Shown here: in pieces, positions 7,483 to 13,028 of the stretch
How the letters are laid out: each line of letters begins with the position of its first letter
Numbering within the stretch: the first letter of the stretch is position 1
Origin: Deltaproteobacteria bacterium
GTDB taxonomy: Bacteria; Desulfobacterota; Desulfobacteria; C00003060; C00003106
Assembly (NCBI GenBank): GCA_019314005.1
Contig: JAFDAE010000030.1
Coordinates: forward strand, 1 to 13,028
Direction: 5' to 3'
Length of the DNA: 13,028 nucleotides
Notes under the pieces: model-generated
Told to the model about the DNA's origin: nothing
What the model saw: only the letters and a program-made list of their open reading frames with translations
Databases searched by the model: none
Position numbers and translations under genes: made by a program

Positions 7483-8022
7483 ATGTCGCGAATAGGGAAG
7501 ATGCCGATACCAATACCGGAATCTGTTGAAGTAAGCTATAAAGATTGGAATATAACGGTTAAGGGAAAGAAGGGACAGCTGTCAAGAGCTATACACCCAA
7601 ATATCAATCTTCAAGTTGAAGATGATAAGATAATAGTGAATCCTGGTGGTTCGTCTAATGAGATTAGGGCGTTACATGGATTGACACGTACCCTGGTTGC
7701 AAATATGGTTATAGGTGTTACCAAGGGCTTTGAACGCGTCCTTGAAATAAACGGGGTAGGTTATCGAGTTGATTTGAAAGGGGATACGTTGACCTTTAAT
7801 ATTGGCTATTCCCATCCTGTTGTTTATAAACTTCCAGAGGGGATCAGCGCTACAGTTGAAAAGCAGACCAAAATTGTTCTTTTAGGGATAGACAAAGAGC
7901 TTTTAGGATTAACTGCTGCCAAAGTAAGGTCTTTTCGTAAACCCGAACCGTATAAGGGTAAAGGGATTAAATACGCAGAAGAGCGTATTAGGAAAAAGGC
8001 TGGTAAGTCTGGAGCAAAATAA
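7483..8022 (+). CDS. rplF: 50S ribosomal protein L6
   Basis: This encodes 179 residues, standard for L6, a two-domain protein near the sarcin-ricin loop and factor-binding site. The N-terminus MSRIGKMPIPIPESVEV is canonical. Further signatures are ALHGLTRTLVANMVIGVTKG, VLEINGVGYRVDLKGDTLTF, GYSHPV and the C-terminal RSFRKPEPYKGKGIKYAEER. The ATG at 7483 was selected over an upstream TTG at 7459 because MSRIGK is the conserved start and the purine-rich AGAAGGGG at 7467-7474 sits 8 nt before it. It is followed after 23 nt by rplR. Confidence 0.98.
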   Translation: MSRIGKMPIPIPESVEVSYKDWNITVKGKKGQLSRAIHPNINLQVEDDKIIVNPGGSSNEIRALHGLTRTLVANMVIGVTKGFERVLEINGVGYRVDLKGDTLTFNIGYSHPVVYKLPEGISATVEKQTKIVLLGIDKELLGLTAAKVRSFRKPEPYKGKGIKYAEERIRKKAGKSGAK

Positions 8023-8045
8023 ATTTGAGAGTGTGAGTGTGACCT

Positions 8046-8414
8046 ATGGGATTGATGAACGAGAAATTAAGGGCACGTTTAAAAAGAAAAAAACGTATTC
8101 GAAAAAAAATGCTTGGAACAAGTGAACGTCCGAGGCTATCTATCTTTAGAAGCGCTCGACATATGTATGCACAGATTGTTGAGGATACGACCGGGCAAAC
8201 CTTGGTTTCAGCCTCTACAATTGAGAAGGCTGTCAGGGAAATGCCCAAGTTTGAAGACAAGAAGGCGGCAGCTCATCACATCGGGAAGCTCTTAGCACAG
8301 AGAGCTGCCGAGAAGGAAATCTCACGGGTTGTTTTTGATCGTAACGGGTTTTTATATCACGGACGGATTAAAGCGTTGTCGACAGGAGCACGAGAAGGTG
8401 GTTTAGATTTTTAA
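8046..8414 (+). CDS. rplR: 50S ribosomal protein L18
   Basis: This encodes 122 residues. L18 binds 5S rRNA and, with L5 and L25-type proteins, forms the central protuberance. Signatures are the basic N-terminus [11 protein letters not shown], then [58 protein letters not shown] and the ending [13 protein letters not shown]. The start is uncertain: ATG at 8046 is given, but the in-frame ATG at 8055 (MNEKLRARL, 119 residues) is equally plausible, and neither has a strong Shine-Dalgarno sequence. The gene is intact and lies between rplF and rpsE in standard order. Confidence 0.96.
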   Translation: MGLMNEKLRARLKRKKRIRKKMLGTSERPRLSIFRSARHMYAQIVEDTTGQTLVSASTIEKAVREMPKFEDKKAAAHHIGKLLAQRAAEKEISRVVFDRNGFLYHGRIKALSTGAREGGLDF

Positions 8415-8428
8415 TAGGGAGGAACCCA

Positions 8429-8923
8429 TTGTTTAAGGTAGGCTCAGAAGAGGTTCAGTTAATAGATAAGGTAATCCACATAAGTCGTGTAGCAAAAGTG
8501 GTCAAGGGTGGTCGCCGCTTCGGATTTAGCGCGATAGTTGTGGTGGGCGATGGTAATGGTAGTGTGGGATGCGGCCTAGGCAAGGCGAATGAGGTGCCTG
8601 AGGCAATTCGTAAAGGGGTTGAACAGGCAAAAAAAGACATGACCCAAGTTGCTTTGATAGAGAATACCGTACCCTATCAAGTCATTGGGAGGTTTGGAGC
8701 GGGCCGTGTTTTACTAAAACCGGCCTCAGCAGGTACCGGACTCATCGCCGGAGGCGCTGTACGAGCAGTACTGGAAGCTGTAGGAGTGCAAAATATACTT
8801 ACCAAGTGTTTGGGGTCCCATAATCCGCACAATATTGTGAAGGCCACTATCGCAGGGCTGCGCCAGCTTGAATCTCGAGAATCTATTGCCAGGAGGCGCG
8901 GGAAAAATCCTGAGGAGATTTAA
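8429..8923 (+). CDS. rpsE: 30S ribosomal protein S5
   Basis: This encodes 164 residues, typical for S5, which helps form the mRNA entry channel and affects decoding accuracy. The N-terminal dsRNA-binding-like domain includes [40 protein letters not shown] and QAKKDM. The C-terminal domain has [47 protein letters not shown] and ESIARRRGK. The start is TTG at 8429 with a strong AGGGAGG at 8416-8422, 6 nt upstream. No ATG or GTG gives a full-length N-terminus. The next gene, rpmD, starts 37 nt downstream. Confidence 0.98.
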   Translation: MFKVGSEEVQLIDKVIHISRVAKVVKGGRRFGFSAIVVVGDGNGSVGCGLGKANEVPEAIRKGVEQAKKDMTQVALIENTVPYQVIGRFGAGRVLLKPASAGTGLIAGGAVRAVLEAVGVQNILTKCLGSHNPHNIVKATIAGLRQLESRESIARRRGKNPEEI

Positions 8924-8960
8924 GGCGGCTTACGGATGGACTTGGAAAGGATGGGGACCA

Positions 8961-9155
8961 ATGTCGGAAATGATTAAAATTACATTACGAAAGAGTATGA
9001 TAGGAAGACCTGAGAAACACCGAAAGATTCTCAGGGCAATGAGACTCCACAAGTTGAATCGATCGGTTGTTGTAAAGAACAGTCCTACCATACAAGGTAT
9101 GATAAACAAAGTGTCCCATTTATTGCAAGTTGAGGAGCAGGGCAATGAATCTTAA
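8961..9155 (+). CDS. rpmD: 50S ribosomal protein L30
   Basis: This encodes 64 residues, normal for bacterial L30. The family pattern is visible: IKITLRKSMIGRPEKHRKIL, then MRLHKLNRSVVVKNSPTIQG and MINKVSHLLQVEE at the C-terminus. The ATG at 8961 (MSEMIKITL) was chosen because AAGGA (8947-8951) and GGGGA (8953-8957) lie just upstream. The open frame extends back to 8868, but those codons overlap rpsE and look unlike L30. The last 11 nt overlap rplO in another frame, suggesting coupled translation. Confidence 0.96.
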   Translation: MSEMIKITLRKSMIGRPEKHRKILRAMRLHKLNRSVVVKNSPTIQGMINKVSHLLQVEEQGNES

Positions 9156-9585
9156 TGAATTGGCCCCCCCAACAGGGGTGCGCAAGAATAGGAAACGAGT
9201 CGGCAGAGGGCCTGGATCCGGATGGGGTAAGACCTCAGGAAGAGGGCAAAACGGTCAGAACTCACGATCCGGCGGCGGTGTACGTGTCGGTTTTGAAGGG
9301 GGCCAAATGCCTCTGCAGCGGAGACTGCCTAAGAGAGGCTTTACGAATATTTTCAAGAAAAGATACAGTATAATTAACATTCAGGATCTGGCCAGATTTG
9401 AAAAGGGGGCTATGGTTGACGATGCCGCCTTTAAAGAGGCAGGTTTATTAAAACATGGTACCGAAGGAATTAAGCTGTTGGGAAACGGAGAGATAACCTA
9501 TCCTTTAACCCTGAACATCAGGGCTTGCAGCCGATCGGCACGCGCAAAGGTGGAAGCTGTGGGCGGAAAGATAATAGAAAGATAA
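9145..9585 (+). CDS. rplO: 50S ribosomal protein L15
   Basis: This encodes 146 residues, the usual length. L15 is a late-assembly 23S binder with a long basic N-terminal extension. Visible are MNLNELAPPTGVRKNRKRVG, RGPGSGWGKTSGRGQNGQNS, RSGGGVRVGFEGGQMPLQRR, LPKRGF and the C-terminal SRSARAKVEAVGGKIIE. The ATG at 9145 lies 7 nt after GAGGAG (9132-9137) and overlaps the end of rpmD by 11 nt. An upstream ATG at 9130 would add five residues and is less likely. It precedes secY by 12 nt. Confidence 0.98.
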   Translation: MNLNELAPPTGVRKNRKRVGRGPGSGWGKTSGRGQNGQNSRSGGGVRVGFEGGQMPLQRRLPKRGFTNIFKKRYSIINIQDLARFEKGAMVDDAAFKEAGLLKHGTEGIKLLGNGEITYPLTLNIRACSRSARAKVEAVGGKIIER

Positions 9586-9597
9586 TGGGATGTTAAC

Positions 9598-10908
9598 GTG
9601 GTAGGAACCGGCTTTCAAAATATTTTTAAGATTCCTGAATTAAAGAAGCGAATTACATATACTTTGTTGTTGTTGATAGTATATCGTGTCGGCGTGCATG
9701 TTCCGACACCCGGTATTGATGGGGATGCATTGGCATCATTTTTTGCCCGGGCGCAAGGTACATTATTCGGGCTCTTTGACATGTTTTCCGGTGGGGCACT
9801 GGAGCGACTCTCTGTGTTTGCGCTTGGGATTATGCCCTATATTAGCGCGTCCATTATATTACAGCTGCTAACTGTGGTTATCCCCACGCTGGAACGGCTT
9901 TCCAAGGAGGGAGAATCCGGTCGTAAAAAAATTACACAATATACGCGGTACGGCACAATCGTCCTGGGTGTTATTCAGTCGTTTATGATCAGTGTGGGTT
10001 TAGAGAATATGGTCTCGCCGGGGGGCGCTCCCGTGGTTTTAATTCCAGGGTGGTCTTTTCGTATCATGACGATAATTACATTAACAGCCGGTACGGCTTT
10101 CATCATGTGGCTTGGCGAACAGATTACCGAACGCGGAATCGGCAACGGTATCTCTATGATCATTTTTGCAGGGATTGTGGCAGGGATGCCCGTTGCTATC
10201 GGGAATACCTTTCGTCTTTTAAGTACGGGTGAGATGGGGGTCTTCATTGTCTTGATTCTGACCGTGCTTATGGTTGCGGTAGTGGCAACCATTATCTTTA
10301 TGGAACGAGGACAACGCCGAATACCGGTACAGTATGCCAAGCGAATTGTAGGACGGCGTATGTATGGAGGACAAAGCACACACTTGCCCATGAAGATCAA
10401 TATGGCAGGGGTCATACCTCCTATTTTCGCGTCTTCTATCATTATGTTCCCGGCAACGATAGCCAGTTTTATAAAGGTGCCATGGATGCAGAGCATTGTG
10501 CAAGCCATGTCCCCGAACACCATATGGTACAATCTCTTTTATGTGGGCTGTATAATCTTTTTTTGTTATTTTTACACGGCCGTAACATTTAATCCCTCGG
10601 ATGTGGCGGACAACATGAAAAAACATGGCGGATATATCCCCGGGATCCGTCCCGGCAAGCGTACCGCTGATTATATTGACAAGGTGTTGACCAGGATTAC
10701 CCTTGGTGGGGCGCTATATGTTTCGACGGTTTGTGTTCTCCCAACACTTTTGATTTATAGGTTTAATGTTCCATTCTATTTTGGTGGAACTGCATTGCTG
10801 ATCGTGGTGGGTGTGGCGATAGATACTGTGGCCCAGATGGAATCCCATATGATGGCCAGGCACTATGAAGGCTTTATGAAGAAAGGTCAAATGAAGGGCC
10901 GTATGTAA
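9598..10908 (+). CDS. secY: Protein translocase subunit SecY
   Basis: This encodes 436 residues, normal for SecY, the central channel of the SecYEG translocon in the inner membrane. The usual ten membrane segments are apparent as alternating hydrophobic stretches. Family signatures are [20 protein letters not shown] near the N-terminus, a plug-region [80 protein letters not shown] and the cytosolic-loop [20 protein letters not shown]. The start is GTG at 9598 with only a weak TGGGA upstream; the nearby ATG at 9590 runs into a stop at once. secY is at its standard place after rplO. The usual next gene adk is absent and map follows after 3 nt. Confidence 0.98.
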   Translation: MVGTGFQNIFKIPELKKRITYTLLLLIVYRVGVHVPTPGIDGDALASFFARAQGTLFGLFDMFSGGALERLSVFALGIMPYISASIILQLLTVVIPTLERLSKEGESGRKKITQYTRYGTIVLGVIQSFMISVGLENMVSPGGAPVVLIPGWSFRIMTIITLTAGTAFIMWLGEQITERGIGNGISMIIFAGIVAGMPVAIGNTFRLLSTGEMGVFIVLILTVLMVAVVATIIFMERGQRRIPVQYAKRIVGRRMYGGQSTHLPMKINMAGVIPPIFASSIIMFPATIASFIKVPWMQSIVQAMSPNTIWYNLFYVGCIIFFCYFYTAVTFNPSDVADNMKKHGGYIPGIRPGKRTADYIDKVLTRITLGGALYVSTVCVLPTLLIYRFNVPFYFGGTALLIVVGVAIDTVAQMESHMMARHYEGFMKKGQMKGRM

Positions 10909-10911
10909 GAT

Positions 10912-11694
10912 ATGGTTACCTTGAAATCTCCTAAAGAAATCGAGAAGTTAAGGGTAAGCAATAATATTGTGGCTGAAATCCTTGCGGCCCTCAAGGAAGA
11001 AATCAGACCCGGTATCAATACATTAAAGCTTGATAAGCGCGCGGAGAACTTAACAAAAGAATTCAAGGCAAAGCCTGCTTTCAAGGGATACCGAGGATTT
11101 CCTTATACCATTTGTGCTTCTGTAAACAACCAAGTGGTTCATGGCTTTCCTTCTTCAACTCCCTTGAAAGAAGGAGATATCCTTAGTATTGACTTTGGGG
11201 TTTTTTTTGACGGATACTATGGGGATTCGGCCATAACGGTGCCTGTGGGGAAGGTGTCCGAGGAGATCATTTACTTATTGCGGGTCACGGAAGAGTCGCT
11301 TTACTTAGGAATAAAACAGGCCCGATACGGAAATAGACTTTCTGATATTTCTCACGCGATTCAATCACATGTTGAAGCTAATGGTTATTCCGTGGTTCGG
11401 AAATTTGTAGGACATGGCATAGGAAAAGATCTTCACGAAGATCCGCAGATACCGAATTACGGAAAGCCAGGATTTGGAATTCGCCTCCAACCTGGAATGG
11501 TTTTGGCAATAGAACCGATGGTCAATATGGGGGGATATGACGTTGAAACATTAGAGGACGGATGGACGGCCGTGACAAAGGATGGCAGTTTATCGGCCCA
11601 CTTCGAGCATAGCGTGGTCATAACTGAAACAGAACCGGAGATTTTAAGCAAACGGGACGGGGGAGTGTTAAATGGCAAAAGAAGAGGCAATTGA
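10912..11694 (+). CDS. map: Methionine aminopeptidase, type I
   Basis: This encodes 260 residues of the pita-bread metallopeptidase that removes initiator methionine from nascent proteins. All five metal ligands are visible: D94 and D105 in [17 protein letters not shown]168 in [13 protein letters not shown]201 in AIEPM and E232 in HFEHS. The substrate-contacting H77 and H175 are also present. Each ligand sits three residues before its E. coli counterpart. The lack of an N-terminal zinc-finger extension is normal for bacterial type Ia enzymes. The start lies 3 nt after secY with only a distant AAGGG (10894-10898), suggesting coupled translation. The 3' end overlaps infA by 23 nt, which lengthens the C-terminus by a few poorly conserved residues. 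Confidence 0.98.
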   Translation: MVTLKSPKEIEKLRVSNNIVAEILAALKEEIRPGINTLKLDKRAENLTKEFKAKPAFKGYRGFPYTICASVNNQVVHGFPSSTPLKEGDILSIDFGVFFDGYYGDSAITVPVGKVSEEIIYLLRVTEESLYLGIKQARYGNRLSDISHAIQSHVEANGYSVVRKFVGHGIGKDLHEDPQIPNYGKPGFGIRLQPGMVLAIEPMVNMGGYDVETLEDGWTAVTKDGSLSAHFEHSVVITETEPEILSKRDGGVLNGKRRGN

Positions 11695-11890
11695 AGTTGA
11701 AGGGAAAGTGCTTGAAACCTTGCCCAACGCAATGTTTAGAGTAGAATTGCCTAATGGCCATATTGTCTTGGCCCATATTTCAGGAAAGATGCGTATGCAC
11801 TTTATTAAAATACTTCCCGGGGATACGGTGACAGTGGAACTTTCGCCGTATGATCTTACCAGGGGGAGGATAACTTATCGATCCAAATAA
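11672..11890 (+). CDS. infA: Translation initiation factor IF-1
   Basis: This encodes 72 residues, exactly the family length. IF-1 is a single OB-fold protein that occupies the 30S A site during initiation. Signatures are [59 protein letters not shown] and [17 protein letters not shown] at 11659-11665 gives a 6-nt spacing to the ATG, which lies inside the end of map. The TAA stop (11888-11890) is also the first three bases of the palindromic element that follows. Removing that element with one TA copy would restore the same stop codon. Confidence 0.98.
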   Translation: MAKEEAIEVEGKVLETLPNAMFRVELPNGHIVLAHISGKMRMHFIKILPGDTVTVELSPYDLTRGRITYRSK

Positions 11891-12034
11891 TGTCCATCCA
11901 GAAATGGCATCTTTTGCCCCAATACTGCGTTCTCCGCAGGTTTCTATCCTCGACGTAGCGCTGCTACGCCTCCGGCAGAAACCTTTGTGCGGCCTTGTCT
12001 TGGGACAAAATCTACCATTTCTGGATGGACATTA
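11888..12034. mobile_element. 147-nt concentric palindrome, MITE-like inverted-repeat element
   Basis: The 20-nt end TAATGTCCATCCAGAAATGG (11888-11907) is perfectly inverted at 12015-12034. Inside are further matched blocks: TTTTG and CCCAA against TTGGG and CAAAA; GGTTTCT (11939-11945) against AGAAACC (11977-11983); and CGTAGC (11954-11959) against GCTACG (11963-11968) around a GCT loop. All share one centre at 11961, so the whole element is a single symmetric imperfect hairpin. A side hairpin CTGCG/CGCAG lies at 11925-11939. It begins and ends with TA, as expected for TA target duplication in IS630/Tc1-type elements, and holds no gene. A non-autonomous miniature element is the best reading. 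Alternatives are a REP-like repeat or a regulatory hairpin native to the infA-rpmJ junction. Confidence 0.7.
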
Positions 12035-12067
12035 AATAGGTTTAGTCTGGAAATAGGTTTAGTCTGG
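12034..12067 (+). repeat. 17-bp tandem direct duplication upstream of rpmJ
   Basis: AAATAGGTTTAGTCTGG occurs twice in direct succession (12034-12050 and 12051-12067), identical at every base. The second copy ends in the GG of the rpmJ Shine-Dalgarno sequence GGAG (12066-12069). The first copy starts at the last base of the palindromic element. It looks like a recent slippage duplication beside the insertion. Confidence 0.9.
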
Positions 12068-12076
12068 AGAAAGAAG

Positions 12077-12190
12077 ATGAAAGTTAGAGCCTCGGTTAAA
12101 AAAATGTGTCCTAAATGTAAGATTATTAAACGCAAGGGTGTTGTAAGAGTTATTTGTGAGAACCCGCGCCACAAACAAAGGCAGGGATAA
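12077..12190 (+). CDS. rpmJ: 50S ribosomal protein L36, zinc-binding type
   Basis: This encodes 37 residues, the smallest ribosomal protein, of the zinc-ribbon (C+) kind: [20 protein letters not shown] then [17 protein letters not shown], with ligands C11, C14, C27 and H32. It binds 23S rRNA near the factor site. GGAG at 12066-12069 is 7 nt before the ATG and comes partly from the second copy of the tandem duplication. The frame is open back to 11987 through the palindrome, but those codons are not conserved. rpsM follows after 12 nt. Because the element and the duplication lie directly upstream, its expression could be altered. Confidence 0.97.
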   Translation: MKVRASVKKMCPKCKIIKRKGVVRVICENPRHKQRQG

Positions 12191-12202
12191 AGGAGGTCAA
12201 GA

Positions 12203-12574
12203 TTGGCAAGAATCGCTGGAGTTGATTTGCCCAAGAAGAAACGCGTAGAGATCGGGTTAACCTATATTTTTGGAATCGGGCGCACAACATCTCGAAAGAT
12301 ATTAGAAAAATCCGGTATTGATTTAGATACCAAGACCGATGAATTAACTGAATCCCAAGTAAGTGATATCAGAAAGATCATAGATAGTGAGTGCAAGGTC
12401 GAAGGTGATCTCCGTAGCGAAGTTTCTATGAACATTAAAAGGTTGATGGATTTGGGATGCTACAGGGGCCTACGCCATAGGAAGTCACTGCCGGTAAGGG
12501 GGCAGAGGACCCATACCAACGCTAGGACTCGTAAGGGACCGCGTCGTGCTACAGTTGGCAAGCGGAAGAAGTAA
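12203..12574 (+). CDS. rpsM: 30S ribosomal protein S13
   Basis: This encodes 123 residues, normal for S13, which contacts the P-site tRNA and forms bridges with L5 in the head. Signatures are [20 protein letters not shown], the helix-two-turn-helix region [39 protein letters not shown] and [15 protein letters not shown] at the basic C-terminus. The start is TTG at 12203, with a near-perfect AAAGGAGGT at 12189-12197 and a 5-nt spacing. rpsK begins 39 nt downstream. This is the usual first 30S gene of the alpha block. Confidence 0.98.
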   Translation: MARIAGVDLPKKKRVEIGLTYIFGIGRTTSRKILEKSGIDLDTKTDELTESQVSDIRKIIDSECKVEGDLRSEVSMNIKRLMDLGCYRGLRHRKSLPVRGQRTHTNARTRKGPRRATVGKRKK

Positions 12575-12613
12575 AAAGGGAAAAGTAAGAAGCCGTAGTT
12601 ATTAGGGGGTAAA

Positions 12614-12930
12614 ATGGCAAAAACAGCCCGTAAGGGAGGCAGGAAACAGGTCAAAAAGTTTGTTCAAAATGGGGTTGCACATATACAATCAACATTTAAT
12701 AATACGATTGTTACGATTACGGATCAGTCTGGAAACGTCATTTCCTGGGCAAGTGCCGGCATGCAAGGATTTAAGGGGTCGATATAGAGGTATATGTAAA
12801 AGGGCCGGGGGCCGGCAGAGAAACTGCTTTGCGGGCGCTTCAGGGTGCGGGATTTAATGTGAAGTTAATTAAAGACGTTACCCCTATCCCCCATAATGGT
12901 TGTAGGCCTCCAAAGAGGAGGAGAGTCTAA
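12614..12930 (+). pseudogene. rpsK: 30S ribosomal protein S11, disrupted by an internal out-of-frame deletion
   Basis: S11 lines the mRNA exit region of the 30S platform and is normally essential. From ATG 12614 (AGGGGG at 12604-12609) the frame encodes a normal N-terminal half: [20 protein letters not shown], then [20 protein letters not shown] and KGS. It then reaches TAG at 12785-12787 after 57 residues. The other half continues in a different frame from about 12781: [20 protein letters not shown], then [17 protein letters not shown] and TAA at 12928-12930. Missing between them is the block that in S11 starts RKSTPFAAQ and runs through the AA-rich helix. Against E. coli S11 the loss is about 25 residues, near 76 nt, so the frame shifts. 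Either the gene is broken here or the assembled sequence is wrong. Programmed frameshifting could not restore the missing residues. Confidence 0.9.
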
Positions 12931-12953
12931 AATAGGTCGAACAGGAGGATGAT

Positions 12954-13028
12954 TTGGCAAGATATATTGGGTCGGTATGCAGGTTATGCCGCAGAGAAAA
13001 TCTTAAGCTATTTTTAAAAGGTGATAGG
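12954..13028 (+). CDS. rpsD: 30S ribosomal protein S4, N-terminal fragment (runs off window)
   Basis: Twenty-five codons are present: [20 protein letters not shown] then LKGDR. This is the N-terminus of S4 of the cysteine-containing (C+) type, with C9 and C12 of the zinc site visible; the remaining ligands would lie just past the window. S4 nucleates 30S body assembly and in E. coli represses the alpha operon. The start is TTG at 12954 with AGGAGG at 12943-12948 and a 5-nt spacing. It follows the disrupted rpsK by 23 nt, and rpoA and rplQ would normally come next. Confidence 0.95.
   Translation, partial: MARYIGSVCRLCRRENLKLFLKGDR

Noticed and set aside
9975..10532. 185-codon minus-strand open frame opposite secY
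   Set aside because: It mirrors the hydrophobic codons of secY; no independent coding signal.
11987..12076. Upstream extension of rpmJ into the palindrome
   Set aside because: L36 is universally about 37-38 residues starting MKVRxSVK; the added codons come from the inserted repeat.
11944..12234. Minus-strand open frame through the palindrome and rpmJ
   Set aside because: It crosses the inverted-repeat element and is antisense to rpmJ; not a transposase and no motif seen.
12781..12800. Programmed frameshift or bypass site in rpsK
   Set aside because: A frameshift alone would still leave about 25 conserved residues missing, and S11 has no known recoding.
12660..12857. 65-codon plus-strand open frame across the rpsK break
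   Set aside because: It is a third frame through rpsK; its translation matches neither half of S11.
1..13028. CRISPR array, tRNA or rRNA gene, phage or defence genes
   Set aside because: No spaced direct repeats, no cloverleaf or rRNA signature and no such proteins; every long gap is accounted for above.

Overview
The window is one continuous plus-strand block of ribosomal-protein genes. It is the merged S10, spc and alpha clusters found in most bacteria, entered at the 3' end of tuf (EF-Tu) and left inside rpsD (S4). The order is tuf'-rpsJ-rplC-rplD-rplW-rplB-rpsS-rplV-rpsC-rplP-rpmC-rpsQ-rplN-rplX-rplE-rpsN-rpsH-rplF-rplR-rpsE-rpmD-rplO-secY-map-infA-rpmJ-rpsM-rpsK-rpsD'. All genes lie on one strand and most are 0-40 nt apart or overlap. 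The source is a bacterium. The tuf-rpsJ linkage, the protein sequences, the short 61-residue zinc-type S14, the cysteine-containing S4 and L36, and secY directly followed by map and infA without adk together suggest a deltaproteobacterial (Desulfobacterota-like) anaerobe. That placement is inference from memory of the families, not a search result.

Layout. 2-232: end of tuf. 261-572: rpsJ. 573-767: a 195-nt structured gap that ends in a convincing Rho-independent terminator just before rplC, probably an attenuator inside the S10 cluster. 768-5365: rplC to rpsQ, tightly packed. 5366-5475: the S10/spc boundary gap with only weak signals. 5476-6978: rplN, rplX, rplE, rpsN. 6979-7055: a short gap with a perfect 9-bp inverted repeat whose 6-nt centre is TATAAT. 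7056-11890: rpsH to infA, including secY (translocon) and map (methionine aminopeptidase). 11891-12076: a 147-nt concentric imperfect palindrome with TA at both ends, which looks like a miniature inverted-repeat element inserted at the stop codon of infA, followed by a 17-bp tandem duplication. 12077-13028: rpmJ, rpsM, a broken rpsK and the first 25 codons of rpsD.

The genes supply ribosome building blocks (15 large-subunit and 10 small-subunit proteins), elongation factor Tu, initiation factor IF-1, the SecY channel for nascent membrane and secreted proteins, and the peptidase that trims initiator methionine. 

No novel multi-gene system is visible. The points worth a second look are in the details: rpsK, normally essential, has an out-of-frame internal loss of about 76 nt; L2 lacks its usual basic C-terminal tail; a palindromic element interrupts infA-rpmJ; there is an attenuator-like structure before rplC; there is an operator- or promoter-like palindrome before rpsH; and non-ATG starts among the ribosomal genes occur only in small-subunit genes.
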